A program made the translations under genes and the position numbers. A stretch of DNA of 64,000 nt, from positions 91,810 through 155,809 of the forward strand of contig NZ_RXOE01000012.1 in NCBI RefSeq assembly GCF_003965815.1, read 5' to 3'. The DNA comes from Variovorax gossypii (GTDB lineage Bacteria > Pseudomonadota > Gammaproteobacteria > Burkholderiales > Burkholderiaceae_C). The stretch's first letter is position 1; the number at the start of each line of letters is the position of its first letter. Under the pieces are notes generated by a model, which was not told the origin of the DNA, searched no databases, and saw only the letters and a program-made list of their open reading frames with translations. Of the stretch, positions 43,623-52,157 are shown piece after piece.

Positions 43623-43958
43623 ATGACCATGAACTTGCTCAAGCAAATCGCCGGCTCTCGCCTACCTGTCACGTTCTATCGCAGCGGGGACATTGATCAG
43701 GTCCGGATACTTCGGGCCGCCGGGCTTGTCGTAGCCCTGGTGCCATCGCCCTCGGATCCGCTGTCCATGTCCGGTTCCGCCTCGGCCGCGCAAGTGCTGG
43801 CCATCACCCAGAAGGGGCGTGAGGAACTGGCGAAATTCAACTATCCGGAATCGCGACCTCCGCGCTGGCGATACCGCTCGCCGCGCTTCACGGCACGGGC
43901 TCGCTCCTACGCGAGCGGGCCTCCACAGTCGAGCAGTTCGCAACATCTGCCCCATTAA
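43623..43958 (+). CDS. Small hypothetical protein leading the Hsp20 operon
   Basis: A 111-residue protein with an AAAGGAGG site. The first 75 residues are compact (FYRSGDIDQVRILRAAGLVV, VLAITQKGREELAKF) and suggest a small winged-helix-like domain, since the VLAITxxGREEL strand-turn-helix is common in MarR/PadR-type folds. The Arg/Ser-rich tail looks disordered. It is probably transcribed with the two Hsp20 genes. Function unknown. Confidence 0.65.
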   Translation: MTMNLLKQIAGSRLPVTFYRSGDIDQVRILRAAGLVVALVPSPSDPLSMSGSASAAQVLAITQKGREELAKFNYPESRPPRWRYRSPRFTARARSYASGPPQSSSSQHLPH

Positions 43959-44012
43959 GGACCTCGGTCCGTTTTCAGGTCTTACTCGTTCCAGATATTT
44001 GGAGGCTCAGCC

Positions 44013-44450
44013 ATGTACCGATCTTTCTTCCCGCGCGACATGCTCGCGGAAATGGATCGCCTGCAGCGGGACATGCAGCAGGCGTTCGACCTGGCCCCCA
44101 CCATCCGGGGCTTCGGCAGCAACGGTTTCCCGGCACTGAATGTCGGCGCGACTGCTCAGGCTGTGGAAATCTATGCCTTTGCGCCTGGCGTCGACCCGGC
44201 CACCCTGGAGGTCCACCTCGAGCGCGGTCTGCTGACGATCGCCGGCGAGCGCAAGAGCGTGCTGCCCGGGGCGGACGCGAAGGCAGCCGTGCACATCAAC
44301 GAGCGCTTCGAGGGAGCGTTCCGCCGCATGCTCACGCTGCCCGACGACGCAGACCCCGAAGCGGTCGACGCCAAGCTGCGCGACGGCGTACTTCACATCA
44401 CCGTTCGCCGCCGCGCGTCGGCGCAGCCGCGACGCATCACCGTCCAGTGA
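44013..44450 (+). CDS. Small heat-shock protein (Hsp20), divergent member
   Basis: A 145-residue alpha-crystallin-domain chaperone. It starts MYRSFFPRDMLAEMDRLQRD with the usual N-terminal amphipathic arm. The domain contains YAFAPGVDPATLEVHLERGL and LTIAGERK, and DGVLHITVRRR is a variant of the C-terminal motif GVLxI. It holds unfolding proteins in a refoldable state. It is 10 bases before the second Hsp20 gene, so the two form hetero-oligomer candidates. Confidence 0.92.
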   Translation: MYRSFFPRDMLAEMDRLQRDMQQAFDLAPTIRGFGSNGFPALNVGATAQAVEIYAFAPGVDPATLEVHLERGLLTIAGERKSVLPGADAKAAVHINERFEGAFRRMLTLPDDADPEAVDAKLRDGVLHITVRRRASAQPRRITVQ

Positions 44451-44460
44451 AATCAAGGAG

Positions 44461-44880
44461 ATGAACACCATGAACAACGACATCCAGACTCGTTCTTCCG
44501 GTGCTCCGGCCAGCACCGATCCCCGGCAGAAGGCGTCGCGCTACGGCAGCGCCGCACTCACGCCTCCCGTCGACGTGGTCGAGGACGCGGGCGGTATCAC
44601 TCTCTATGCCGACCTTCCGGGCGTCTCGCGCGAGAACCTGAGCCTGCATGTGGAAGCGGAGACCCTGACCATCGAAGCGGAGTCGAGCCTGACCGTGCCC
44701 GATGGCCTGAAGACCAGCCACACCGAGGTCGGGATGGGGCGTTTCCAGCGCGTCTTCACGCTCAGCAAGGAACTGGACACCGAGAAGGTGGCCGCTGAAC
44801 TGGTGCAAGGTGTGCTCAAGCTGCGGATACCCAAGGCAGAGCACGCGAAGCCGAGGCGGATCAACGTCGAAGTGGCCTGA
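44461..44880 (+). CDS. Small heat-shock protein (Hsp20)
   Basis: A 139-residue alpha-crystallin-domain protein. Signatures are ITLYADLPGVSRENLSLHVE, TLTIEAE, MGRFQRVFTLSKELD and GVLKLRIPKAE, with the IPK tail tripeptide region. An AAGGAG site precedes the ATG. The N-terminal arm is short and polar. It is the last gene of the heat-shock operon, followed by a hairpin at 44889-44920. Confidence 0.94.
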   Translation: MNTMNNDIQTRSSGAPASTDPRQKASRYGSAALTPPVDVVEDAGGITLYADLPGVSRENLSLHVEAETLTIEAESSLTVPDGLKTSHTEVGMGRFQRVFTLSKELDTEKVAAELVQGVLKLRIPKAEHAKPRRINVEVA

Positions 44881-44888
44881 GCGGCATC

Positions 44889-44920
44889 AGCGCCGAGGCG
44901 TATAGATGCGCTTCGGCGCT
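44889..44920 (+). terminator. Hairpin after the Hsp20 operon
   Basis: AGCGCCGAGGCG and CGCTTCGGCGCT pair over 12 bp with one mismatch around an 8-base loop. It starts 8 bases after the hsp20 stop. There is no T-run behind it, so it may be a transcript-stabilising hairpin or a weak terminator. Confidence 0.55.
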
Positions 44921-45309
44921 GGTTAGCACCGGATGCCTCAGACCTCGTCCCGACGGCCGTGTCTGCACCTGGCCGGGGCGAATCCCGACGTAGCTTGTCA
45001 CCACGACGAAAGCGAAACGCTCAACGACATTTCGCCCCGGGGGAAGTCTCGCGCGCTCAAAAGACGGCAATGTCGACCTTTGCTGCGCGAGTTGATGGGC
45101 GTTCCGGGCCAACGAAAAGACCGTCCCCGATGCGCAACGCGGACGTGACCGGGTCATGCTCTGGCCTGTCTACCTCGGGATCGAACATCTTCGGCGTCTG
45201 TTTCACGTCGAAGGTAGGCCGGACGCGCGGATTGATTTGTCAGTAGGCGGTCAGCCGCCACGAACATCCCGACGCGCGTGGTTGAGGAATCGGCAGGCCA
45301 TCGGATGAC
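44921..45309. other. Intergenic region, no gene recognised
   Basis: About 390 bases between convergent units. No supported ORF or repeat was seen. Confidence 0.4.
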
Positions 45310-46146
45310 TCAACCGGACCTCGGCTCCTGCAGAAGCAGTTCATGACGGACGGCTTGCGCCAAGCCGAGAAGCGCCGGTCCCAGGTCCTGCGCGATCGCA
45401 GCAATCGACTCCCGGGTCGAAAGGCTGACGTTCAGTACGTAGATGGTGCCTTCCACCTGCAGCGGCGTGGCCAGCGCGACGACCTCGGGTTGCCAGGCCG
45501 CGGCGCAAAAGCCTTTGGTGCGCACATCGGCGCACGCTTGCCCGATCTCGGTCTCGATTTGCTTCCAGCGCACGCGGCGTTGTGAAAGAAGCCGCATGAG
45601 CTGGGCCCTGTGCTGCGGCGCGAGCACAGCCAGGTATGCGCGTCCGAGCGAAGTCAGTTCCATCGGCACGCGTTGGCCGGAGACCACGTGGCGCAGCGCC
45701 GCACGCTTGGCGTAGCGAATGGATTCCAGGTAAACCATTTCCTCCCTGTCGGGCGCGGCCAGTCCTACGTTGATATGGCGATGCCTGGCCAACTCCAGCA
45801 TGAGCGGGGCCGCTGCCTGCAAGACGCGCGACGCGGTCCGCATCGCATGAGAAAGGCTCAGGACCGCTGGCGCCAACCGGTAGGCCCGTTCGGCTTTGTC
45901 GAGTTGCAGCATGCCGCTGCCCACCAGCGTTTGCGTGAGCCTGCTCACCGTGGCCTTGGACAGGCCGGTGCGCTCGGCCAGTTCGCCATTGCCCAGCAAC
46001 TCGGAGCCGGGACGGAATGCGCGAAGGATCTCTATTCCCCGTTCCAGCGAGCGGTTCGTGGGTGATCGACCGGGCTTTTGGTCGAGGAAATGGCGAGCTT
46101 GGTCAGTCATGTCGTGAGATGCAGCGGCTTTGCGAGGCCGGCTCAT
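45310..46146 (-). CDS. IclR-family regulator
   Basis: A 278-residue regulator. The winged helix LLGNGELAERTGLSKATVSR is followed by LTQTLVGSGMLQLD, and the GAF-like effector domain contains VYLESIRYAKRAALRHVVSG and FCAAAWQPEVVALATPLQ. The start at 46146 is preferred over the longer reading because MSRPRKAAAS follows a GAG-rich site. It is divergent from the Bug-receptor operon 200 bases away and probably controls it in response to an aromatic or carboxylic acid. Confidence 0.92.
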   Translation of the reverse strand: MSRPRKAAASHDMTDQARHFLDQKPGRSPTNRSLERGIEILRAFRPGSELLGNGELAERTGLSKATVSRLTQTLVGSGMLQLDKAERAYRLAPAVLSLSHAMRTASRVLQAAAPLMLELARHRHINVGLAAPDREEMVYLESIRYAKRAALRHVVSGQRVPMELTSLGRAYLAVLAPQHRAQLMRLLSQRRVRWKQIETEIGQACADVRTKGFCAAAWQPEVVALATPLQVEGTIYVLNVSLSTRESIAAIAQDLGPALLGLAQAVRHELLLQEPRSG

Positions 46147-46346
46147 GACCCGCTCTCGTTGATCACATGGTTCCGAGCCGAGCGAGCTCTTTCCGGCGTG
46201 GGCCATCTTAGGATAATTCCAACCAGTGGAATTGGGCTGCCCTGAATGAATCACTTCCTCCTAAAGTTCATGAACCCACCCGCGGCGTAGCCAAGAACGC
46301 TCGCGACCACAAGGGATTCATTGCTTGGCTCTGGAGACATCAGATC

Positions 46347-47318
46347 ATGGTTGCCTATGGCTTGCGCCGACTGCGCGCGCTTTTCTTTCTTTTCCTCGGC
46401 CTCGCCGCGTTCGGCGTGGCATTCGCCTATCCGGACAAGCCCATCCGCATGGTCGTGCCCTTCGCGCCGGGCGGAGGAACCGACCTGATCGCCCGGACGC
46501 TGGGTGCGGAGATGTCCAAGGATCTCGGCCAGCCCGTGATCGTCGACAACAAGCCGGGCGCCGGAACGCTGATCGGTACGGACAACGTGGCCAAGAGTGC
46601 GCCTGACGGCTACAGCGTCGTGGTCGCCTCGTTCGCCCATGCCGTCAACCCGGCGCTGCAGCCCAGGCTTCCCTATGGCAGCAACAATGCCTTCGCGCCC
46701 GTCCTCCTCATCGGTCGCGGACCCAACGTGCTGGTGGTGCGCCCCGACAGCCCCTACAAGTCCGTGGCCGACCTGCTCGCCGCCGCGAAGGCCAATCCCG
46801 GCAAGCTGACCTTCGCATCGCAGGGCGCTGGCACCTCCGCCCACCTGGCCGGCGAGATGTTCGCCAACCTCGCGAAGGTCAAGCTCTCGCACATTCCCTA
46901 CCGGGGCGCGGGTCCCGCACTGACCGATCTGCTGGGCGGGCAGGTCGACATGATGTTCGCCACCGCGGCGGCGGTGTCCACCTTCGTCGACACCGGCAAG
47001 CTGCGCGCGCTGGGCGTGACCACGGCCGAGCCGTCGCCGGCATTCAAGGGCGTTCCGGCCATCGCCGCCAGCGTGCCTGGCTACCTGGTGGAGAGCTGGT
47101 ACGGCCTGTACGTGCCGGCCGGTACGCCGCCCGCGGTCATCGAGCGCCTCAACGCAGCCGGCCGCAAGGCCGCCCGCGCACCCGACTTCGTGCGGAAGAT
47201 CGAGCACGAAGGTCTTGCGATCAATGCCGGAGCGCCGGCGGAACTCGACAGCTACGTGCGAACCGAGGAAGAGCGGTGGGCGCGCGTCATCAAGGAAAAC
47301 GGCATCAAGCCCGATTGA
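46347..47318 (+). CDS. Bug-family tripartite tricarboxylate transporter substrate-binding protein
   Basis: A 323-residue periplasmic receptor. The signal peptide runs to about residue 27 (FFLFLGLAAFGVAFA). Mature hallmarks are RMVVPFAPGGGTDLIARTL, VDNKPGAGTLIGTDNVAK and HIPYRGAGPALTDLLGGQV. These receptors were hugely expanded in Bordetella, Variovorax and relatives, often without cognate membrane genes, and none are seen here. It is the first gene of the catabolic operon, so its ligand is probably the operon's substrate. Confidence 0.95.
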   Translation: MVAYGLRRLRALFFLFLGLAAFGVAFAYPDKPIRMVVPFAPGGGTDLIARTLGAEMSKDLGQPVIVDNKPGAGTLIGTDNVAKSAPDGYSVVVASFAHAVNPALQPRLPYGSNNAFAPVLLIGRGPNVLVVRPDSPYKSVADLLAAAKANPGKLTFASQGAGTSAHLAGEMFANLAKVKLSHIPYRGAGPALTDLLGGQVDMMFATAAAVSTFVDTGKLRALGVTTAEPSPAFKGVPAIAASVPGYLVESWYGLYVPAGTPPAVIERLNAAGRKAARAPDFVRKIEHEGLAINAGAPAELDSYVRTEEERWARVIKENGIKPD

Positions 47319-47351
47319 ACGGCTGACTCGGCCAGCCCAGGAAAACAGCAA

Positions 47352-48143
47352 ATGACCTACACCCTCATCGACTTCCAGGTGACGGACGCCATCGCGACCG
47401 TGACATTCAACCGCCCGGACAAGCGCAACGCCATGAGCGACGACATGCGCACCGAATTCATCGACGTGCTGGAGCGCGTGACCGCCGACAAGGCCATCCG
47501 GGCGATGGTGCTGACCGGCGCGGGCAAGGGCTTCTGCGCCGGCGGCGACATCAGCGGGATGCAGAAGCGCATGAACGCGCCGGCGGGCGAGGTTGGTTTC
47601 AACGGCTGGCATCGCCAGCAGCGCGTGCACCATGTGCAGGCACTGCTCCACACCATGCCCAAGCCGGTGATCGCGGCAGTCAACGGCGCTGCTTCCGGGC
47701 TTGGGGCGGACACCGCGATGGCCTGCGACTTCGTCATTGCCAGCGAGTGGGCCAGCTTCGCCTGGAGCTATGTGCTGCGCGGCATCATTCCCGATGGCGG
47801 CGGCATGTACTTCCTGCCGCGCCGCGTGGGCCTGCCCAAGGCGAAGGAACTGATTTTCACCGGCCGGCAGGTGAAGGTGGACGAAGCCCTCGCGCTGGGC
47901 ATCGTCGATCGCAAGACCAGCGGCGAGACCCTGCTGGCCGACGCGCAGGCATGGGCGCGCGAACTGTCGTCCGCGTCCTCCACCGCGCTGGCGCTGACGA
48001 AGACCATCCTGAACCAGAGCTTCGAGCTCTCCTCGCACGACGTGTTCGCGCAGGGCAGCCAGGCGCAGGGCATCTGCTACACCAGCAGCGAGCACCGCGC
48101 GTCGGTCGAGGCCTTCCTGGCCAGGACGGCTTCGAAGGAGTGA
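47352..48143 (+). CDS. Enoyl-CoA hydratase/isomerase (crotonase family)
   Basis: A 263-residue crotonase. The oxyanion-hole segments are GKGFCAGGDISGM and NGAASGLGADTAMACDF, followed by the catalytic-region loop GIIPDGGGMYFLPRRVG, with Asp where classical hydratases have the second Glu. A hydratase, isomerase or hydrolase reaction on an acyl-CoA is possible. It starts 33 bases after the receptor gene and ends just before the acyl-CoA synthetase gene. Confidence 0.92.
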   Translation: MTYTLIDFQVTDAIATVTFNRPDKRNAMSDDMRTEFIDVLERVTADKAIRAMVLTGAGKGFCAGGDISGMQKRMNAPAGEVGFNGWHRQQRVHHVQALLHTMPKPVIAAVNGAASGLGADTAMACDFVIASEWASFAWSYVLRGIIPDGGGMYFLPRRVGLPKAKELIFTGRQVKVDEALALGIVDRKTSGETLLADAQAWARELSSASSTALALTKTILNQSFELSSHDVFAQGSQAQGICYTSSEHRASVEAFLARTASKE

Positions 48144-48147
48144 GGCC

Positions 48148-50247
48148 ATGAACGAAGCCATCGCCAAACTGCTTTCCCCGCGCAGCGTCGCCGTCATCGG
48201 CGCCTCGGCCGATCCCAAGAAGACCACGGGCCGGCCCGTGGCCTACCTGCAGAAGCACGGCTTCGCGGGGCGGATCATGCCGGTGAACCCCAAGGTCGAG
48301 CGCATCGGCGAGCTGCCGTGCTATCCCGACATCGCGTCGCTGCCGGAAGTGCCGGACGTCGCCGTCGTGCTGCTCGGCGCCGAGCGCGCGCACCTGGCGG
48401 TGAAGGAGTTATCGCAGCGCGGCTGCGCCGCGGCCATCGTGCTGGCCAGCGGCTACACCGAGACCGGCGAGGAGGGCGCGCGGCGCCAGCAGCAGCTGGT
48501 CGAGGCGGCGGGGCCGATGCGCATCCTGGGGCCCAATACCATCGGGCTCGTCAACCTCACGGACAACATCGTCCTGTCGCCGTCCGGTGCGCTGGAGATG
48601 GACGAGTTCCAGGCCGGCGGCATCGGCGTGGTTTCGCAAAGCGGAGGCATCCTGGGCTCGCTGCTGTCGCGTGCCGCGGCGCGCGGCATCGGCCTGTCGA
48701 AGCTGATCTCCACGAGCAACGAAGTCGACCTCGAACTGGCCGATTTCATCGACCACCTGGCCGAGGATCCGGCCACGAAGGTGATCGCGCTCTATGTCGA
48801 AACCGTGCGCGACCCCGGCAGGTTCCGCGCCGCATGCCTGAAGGCCGCGCGACTCGGCAAGCCGGTGGTGGCCTTCAAGATCGGTCGCTCGGAAGCGGGC
48901 GCCAAGGCCGCCGTGTCGCACACCGGCGCGATGGCGGGCGCCGACAGCATGTACGACGCGCTGTTCAGGCAGGTCGGCGTGATCAGGGCGCAGAGCTTTT
49001 CCGACCTGCTGGACATTCCGGCCGCGCTGTGCACGGGCCGCAAGCTGCGCGGCAGGCGCGTCGCCATCCTTACTTCCACCGGCGGCGCCGGCACGTTGGT
49101 GTCGGACGACCTGGGCGTGGCGGGTTTCGACACGCCCGCGCCCGACGTTGCCACCGCCGACACGCTGCGCGCGCTGCAGACCGGCAGCGAGGCCGTGCTG
49201 GACCGCAACCCCATCGACGTGACGCTCGCAGGCCTGCGCCCCGACCTGCTGCGCGGCGCCATCGATGCGCTTCTGGCGAGCCCGAGCTACGACGCGCTGG
49301 TGATCATCGTCGGCTCCTCCAGCCTGGCCATGCCCGAGCTGCTGGCCGGTGCCATCCAGGAATGCCTGCCGAACTCCGACAAGCCGGTGATGGCCTACGT
49401 GAGCCCGCATGCGCCCGAAGTGGGAGCACTGCTTACGCGGCGCGGCGTGCCGGCATTCACGGCCGCCGAGAGCTGCACCGCCGCGCTGGCCGGCATGCTG
49501 CGCGTGCAGCGCTTCGTGGCGCCCGAGGGAGACGATGCGTCATCGCCGCCGGCGGACATCGGCGAACTGCCCTCCGGCTCGCTGGACGAGGCGCAGGCCA
49601 AGCAGCTGTTCTCGCGCTTCGGCGTACCGTGCGCCGCGGAACGGGTGGTCGCTGCGCCGGCCGAGGCGGAAGCCGCCGCGCGCGAACTGGGCGGGCGCGT
49701 CGTGCTCAAGATCCTGTCGTCGGAGATCACGCACAAGAGCGACGTGGGCGGCGTCGCGGTCGGGCTGACCGGCGACACCATCGGCGAGCGCATCGGCCGC
49801 ATGGCGGCCGAGGTGAAGGCCCGCACCGGCGTGCATCCGCAGCGCTTCCTCGTGCAGGAAATGGTGTCGGGCGGCACGGAGCTGATCCTGGGCATGCACC
49901 GCGATGCGCTGGGCACGGCCATCCTGCTGGGCATGGGCGGCGTGACGGCGGAACTCTTCAAGGACACCGCCATGCGGCTGCTGCCGCAGGACGCGCAGGG
50001 GCTGAAGCCGCTGGGCCGTGCCGAGGCGCTGTCGATGGCGCAGGACCTCAAGACCTGGCCGCTGCTGGACGGCTTTCGGGGCAGGCCGAAGGCCGACGTC
50101 GAGGCGTTGGTCGATGCGATCGTCGCCTTCTCGGGGATGGCGGCGCAGCTCGGCGAGCGGCTCGTGGAGGCGGAGATCAATCCTGTCTTCGTGCTGCCGC
50201 AGGGGCTGGGCGTGCGTGCCGCCGACGGGGTGGCCGTGCTGGCCTGA
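48148..50247 (+). CDS. ADP-forming acyl-CoA synthetase (acetate--CoA ligase-like)
   Basis: A 699-residue fusion of alpha and beta parts of the ADP-forming acyl-CoA synthetase family. It has an N-terminal CoA-binding domain (SVAVIGASADPKKTTGRPVA), a succinyl-CoA-ligase-like flavodoxin part with the phosphorylated His in VSHTGAMAG (H258), and a C-terminal ATP-grasp domain (VVLKILSSEITHKSDVGGVA, ELILGMHRDALGTAILLGMG). It activates a carboxylic acid to its CoA thioester or makes ATP in reverse. It follows the crotonase by four bases. Confidence 0.93.
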   Translation: MNEAIAKLLSPRSVAVIGASADPKKTTGRPVAYLQKHGFAGRIMPVNPKVERIGELPCYPDIASLPEVPDVAVVLLGAERAHLAVKELSQRGCAAAIVLASGYTETGEEGARRQQQLVEAAGPMRILGPNTIGLVNLTDNIVLSPSGALEMDEFQAGGIGVVSQSGGILGSLLSRAAARGIGLSKLISTSNEVDLELADFIDHLAEDPATKVIALYVETVRDPGRFRAACLKAARLGKPVVAFKIGRSEAGAKAAVSHTGAMAGADSMYDALFRQVGVIRAQSFSDLLDIPAALCTGRKLRGRRVAILTSTGGAGTLVSDDLGVAGFDTPAPDVATADTLRALQTGSEAVLDRNPIDVTLAGLRPDLLRGAIDALLASPSYDALVIIVGSSSLAMPELLAGAIQECLPNSDKPVMAYVSPHAPEVGALLTRRGVPAFTAAESCTAALAGMLRVQRFVAPEGDDASSPPADIGELPSGSLDEAQAKQLFSRFGVPCAAERVVAAPAEAEAAARELGGRVVLKILSSEITHKSDVGGVAVGLTGDTIGERIGRMAAEVKARTGVHPQRFLVQEMVSGGTELILGMHRDALGTAILLGMGGVTAELFKDTAMRLLPQDAQGLKPLGRAEALSMAQDLKTWPLLDGFRGRPKADVEALVDAIVAFSGMAAQLGERLVEAEINPVFVLPQGLGVRAADGVAVLA

Positions 50248-50320
50248 GCGGTTGGCCGGCAGCACGCGCTGTCGCCTCCCGTCTTCTTTTTCTCTTCTTC
50301 TCGAACCGATCGGACATCCC

Positions 50321-51658
50321 GTGCACGCCACCGAAGTATTCGCCCGCTACGCCACCGAATTCCGCCAGGCCCGGCTGGACGACGAGGTGCTGCATCACGC
50401 CAAGCGCGCGGTGATCGACTGGCATGCCGCGCTGTTCCCCGGCCTGGAAGTGGCGCCCATGCCGCAGCTTCGCGCGCTGCTTGCCGAGGACCTCGACCGT
50501 GGGCGCGCCCGCCTGCCCGACGGCCGCCTCGCGACACCTCGCGCGGCCGCCCTGCTCAACGGCACCGCCGCCCACGCAGCCGAGGTGGACGACAGCTTCC
50601 GCGATGCCATGTACCACCCCGGCGCGGCCACGGTGGCGGCCGCGCTGGCCATCGCGCAGGATCGAGGCGCGAGCGGCCTTGAATTCCTGCGGGGCGTGGT
50701 GCTCGGCTACGAGGTCTCGACCCGCATTGGCGTGGCGATGGGGCGGGCGCACTATCGCCATTGGCACAACACCGGCACCGTGGGCACCTTGGGCGCGGCC
50801 GCTTCCGCTGCCGGCCTGCTGGGGCTGCACGGCGCGTCCTTCGCCCATGCGCTGGCCACGGCCGCCACCTTCGCGGCGGGGCTGCAGCAGGCTTTCCGCA
50901 TGGATTCGATGTCCAAGCCTCTGCATGCGGGCCGCGCTGCCGAAGGTGGTGTGCTCGCCGCGCAACTGGCCGCGCAAGGCGTGACGGGCTCGCTCGATGT
51001 GCTCGAGGGCGAGGCGGGCTTCGGCCGCGCCATGAGCGACGCTCCGGACTGGTCGGCGGTGGGCGACACGCTGGGGCGCGACTTCCACATCACGCGGCTG
51101 ACCTTCAAGAACCACATCGGCTGCGGCCATACCTTCGCCGCCATCGACGCCGCGCTCGAACTGGTGCGCCGGCATGGCCTGCGGCCCTCGGACATCCAGC
51201 GCGTTCACGTGGCCACCTATGGTCCCGCGCTGGACATCGCCTGCTACGAGGACCCGCGCACGGAGAACGAAGCACGCTTCAGCATGCGTTTCGTGGTGGC
51301 CACGGCGCTGGTGCATGGCAGCGTGCGGCTCTCGGCGTACACGCCCGAGCGGCTGGTGGATGCAGACACGCGCGCCATGATGGCGCGCGTCGCGACCGCG
51401 GTCGATCCCGAACTCGATGCTGCCTTCCCCGGGCGCCGCTCGGCGCGCGTGGAGATCGAGACGGTCGACGGCCAGCGCCACGTCTGGCTGCAGCCTGACC
51501 GCAAGGGCGACCCCGAGCTGCCGCTGTCGGACGCGGAGCTCGAGGACAAGCTCCTGGAGCTGGCGGCGCCGGTGATCGGCATCGAGCGCGCGCGCACGCT
51601 GCTGCGCAACATCTGGTCGCTGGACCGGGCGGGTGAACTGCAGGGACTGGGAGGATGA
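50321..51658 (+). CDS. MmgE/PrpD family protein
   Basis: A 445-residue protein starting at GTG 50321. Family landmarks are ALLNGTAAHAAEVDDSFRDA, HPGAATVAAALA, GYEVSTRIGVAMG, the HWHNTGTVGTLGAAASAAGL loop and FKNHIGCGHTFAAIDAALEL. The superfamily includes 2-methylcitrate dehydratase and cis-aconitate decarboxylase, so a carboxylic-acid dehydratase or decarboxylase role fits the operon. It is the last gene. Confidence 0.92.
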   Translation: MHATEVFARYATEFRQARLDDEVLHHAKRAVIDWHAALFPGLEVAPMPQLRALLAEDLDRGRARLPDGRLATPRAAALLNGTAAHAAEVDDSFRDAMYHPGAATVAAALAIAQDRGASGLEFLRGVVLGYEVSTRIGVAMGRAHYRHWHNTGTVGTLGAAASAAGLLGLHGASFAHALATAATFAAGLQQAFRMDSMSKPLHAGRAAEGGVLAAQLAAQGVTGSLDVLEGEAGFGRAMSDAPDWSAVGDTLGRDFHITRLTFKNHIGCGHTFAAIDAALELVRRHGLRPSDIQRVHVATYGPALDIACYEDPRTENEARFSMRFVVATALVHGSVRLSAYTPERLVDADTRAMMARVATAVDPELDAAFPGRRSARVEIETVDGQRHVWLQPDRKGDPELPLSDAELEDKLLELAAPVIGIERARTLLRNIWSLDRAGELQGLGG

Positions 51659-51778
51659 ACGCGTGCAAGCCGGCTTCGCTGCCGCGCATCGGCAAACGGC
51701 GATGAATAGGCGAAAAACATGGCTGCCATAGGCGCCATGTGCTTACCCTTGGTCCGGGTCCCGGAAAGACTTCGGGCA

Positions 51779-51924
51779 TGGAGACAACAAACACCACTGC
51801 ACAGGCTGCGACGCAGGCCCGCGTGGCCCCGAAAGCTGATCACCTACCCTTCGGCGCGCGACGGTACCGAAGTCCACATCGAGTACGCCGACGAAGGCCG
51901 CGGGCCAGCGACCTGCATCCTTCC
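51779..51924 (+). pseudogene. Possible N-terminal fragment of an alpha/beta hydrolase
   Basis: From ATG 51779 the frame starts METTNTTAQAATQARVAP. After a shift it reads KLITYPSARDGTEVHIEYAD then EGRGPA, like the first strands of an alpha/beta hydrolase. The sequence stops exactly where an IS-end-like sequence begins at 51925. It is too short for certainty. Confidence 0.45.
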
Positions 51925-51950
51925 TGTTGATTTCCATCTCGAAGTGCCCC
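51925..51950 (+). repeat. IS-end-like sequence, copy C
   Basis: TGTTGATTTCCATCTCGAAG followed by TGCCCC. It resembles copies at 8392, 13620 and 60477 and truncates the hydrolase-like fragment. Confidence 0.5.
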
Positions 51951-52157
51951 AGCTTTCCGTGAGGCGTTGATCCGCATGCAGAGCTCAGCCTGCCTGATGA
52001 ACAATGATCAGGAAGGACATTTCAATGGAGCAACGCTCGATGGAAGTGTGGGTCGATCGCGCGCGGGAATCCACAGCTGGCCTGCAAGGCTTCGGTCACA
52101 CCGCTGCCGTCGTTGTCCGCCACCGGCAGGCTGGCCCGAGGGGAGCAGACAGTCAGA

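Noticed and set aside
46251..48227. 658-residue minus-strand frame
   Set aside because: It is fully antisense to the Bug-receptor and crotonase genes, whose proteins are clear; the translation is Gly/Arg/His-rich without domains.
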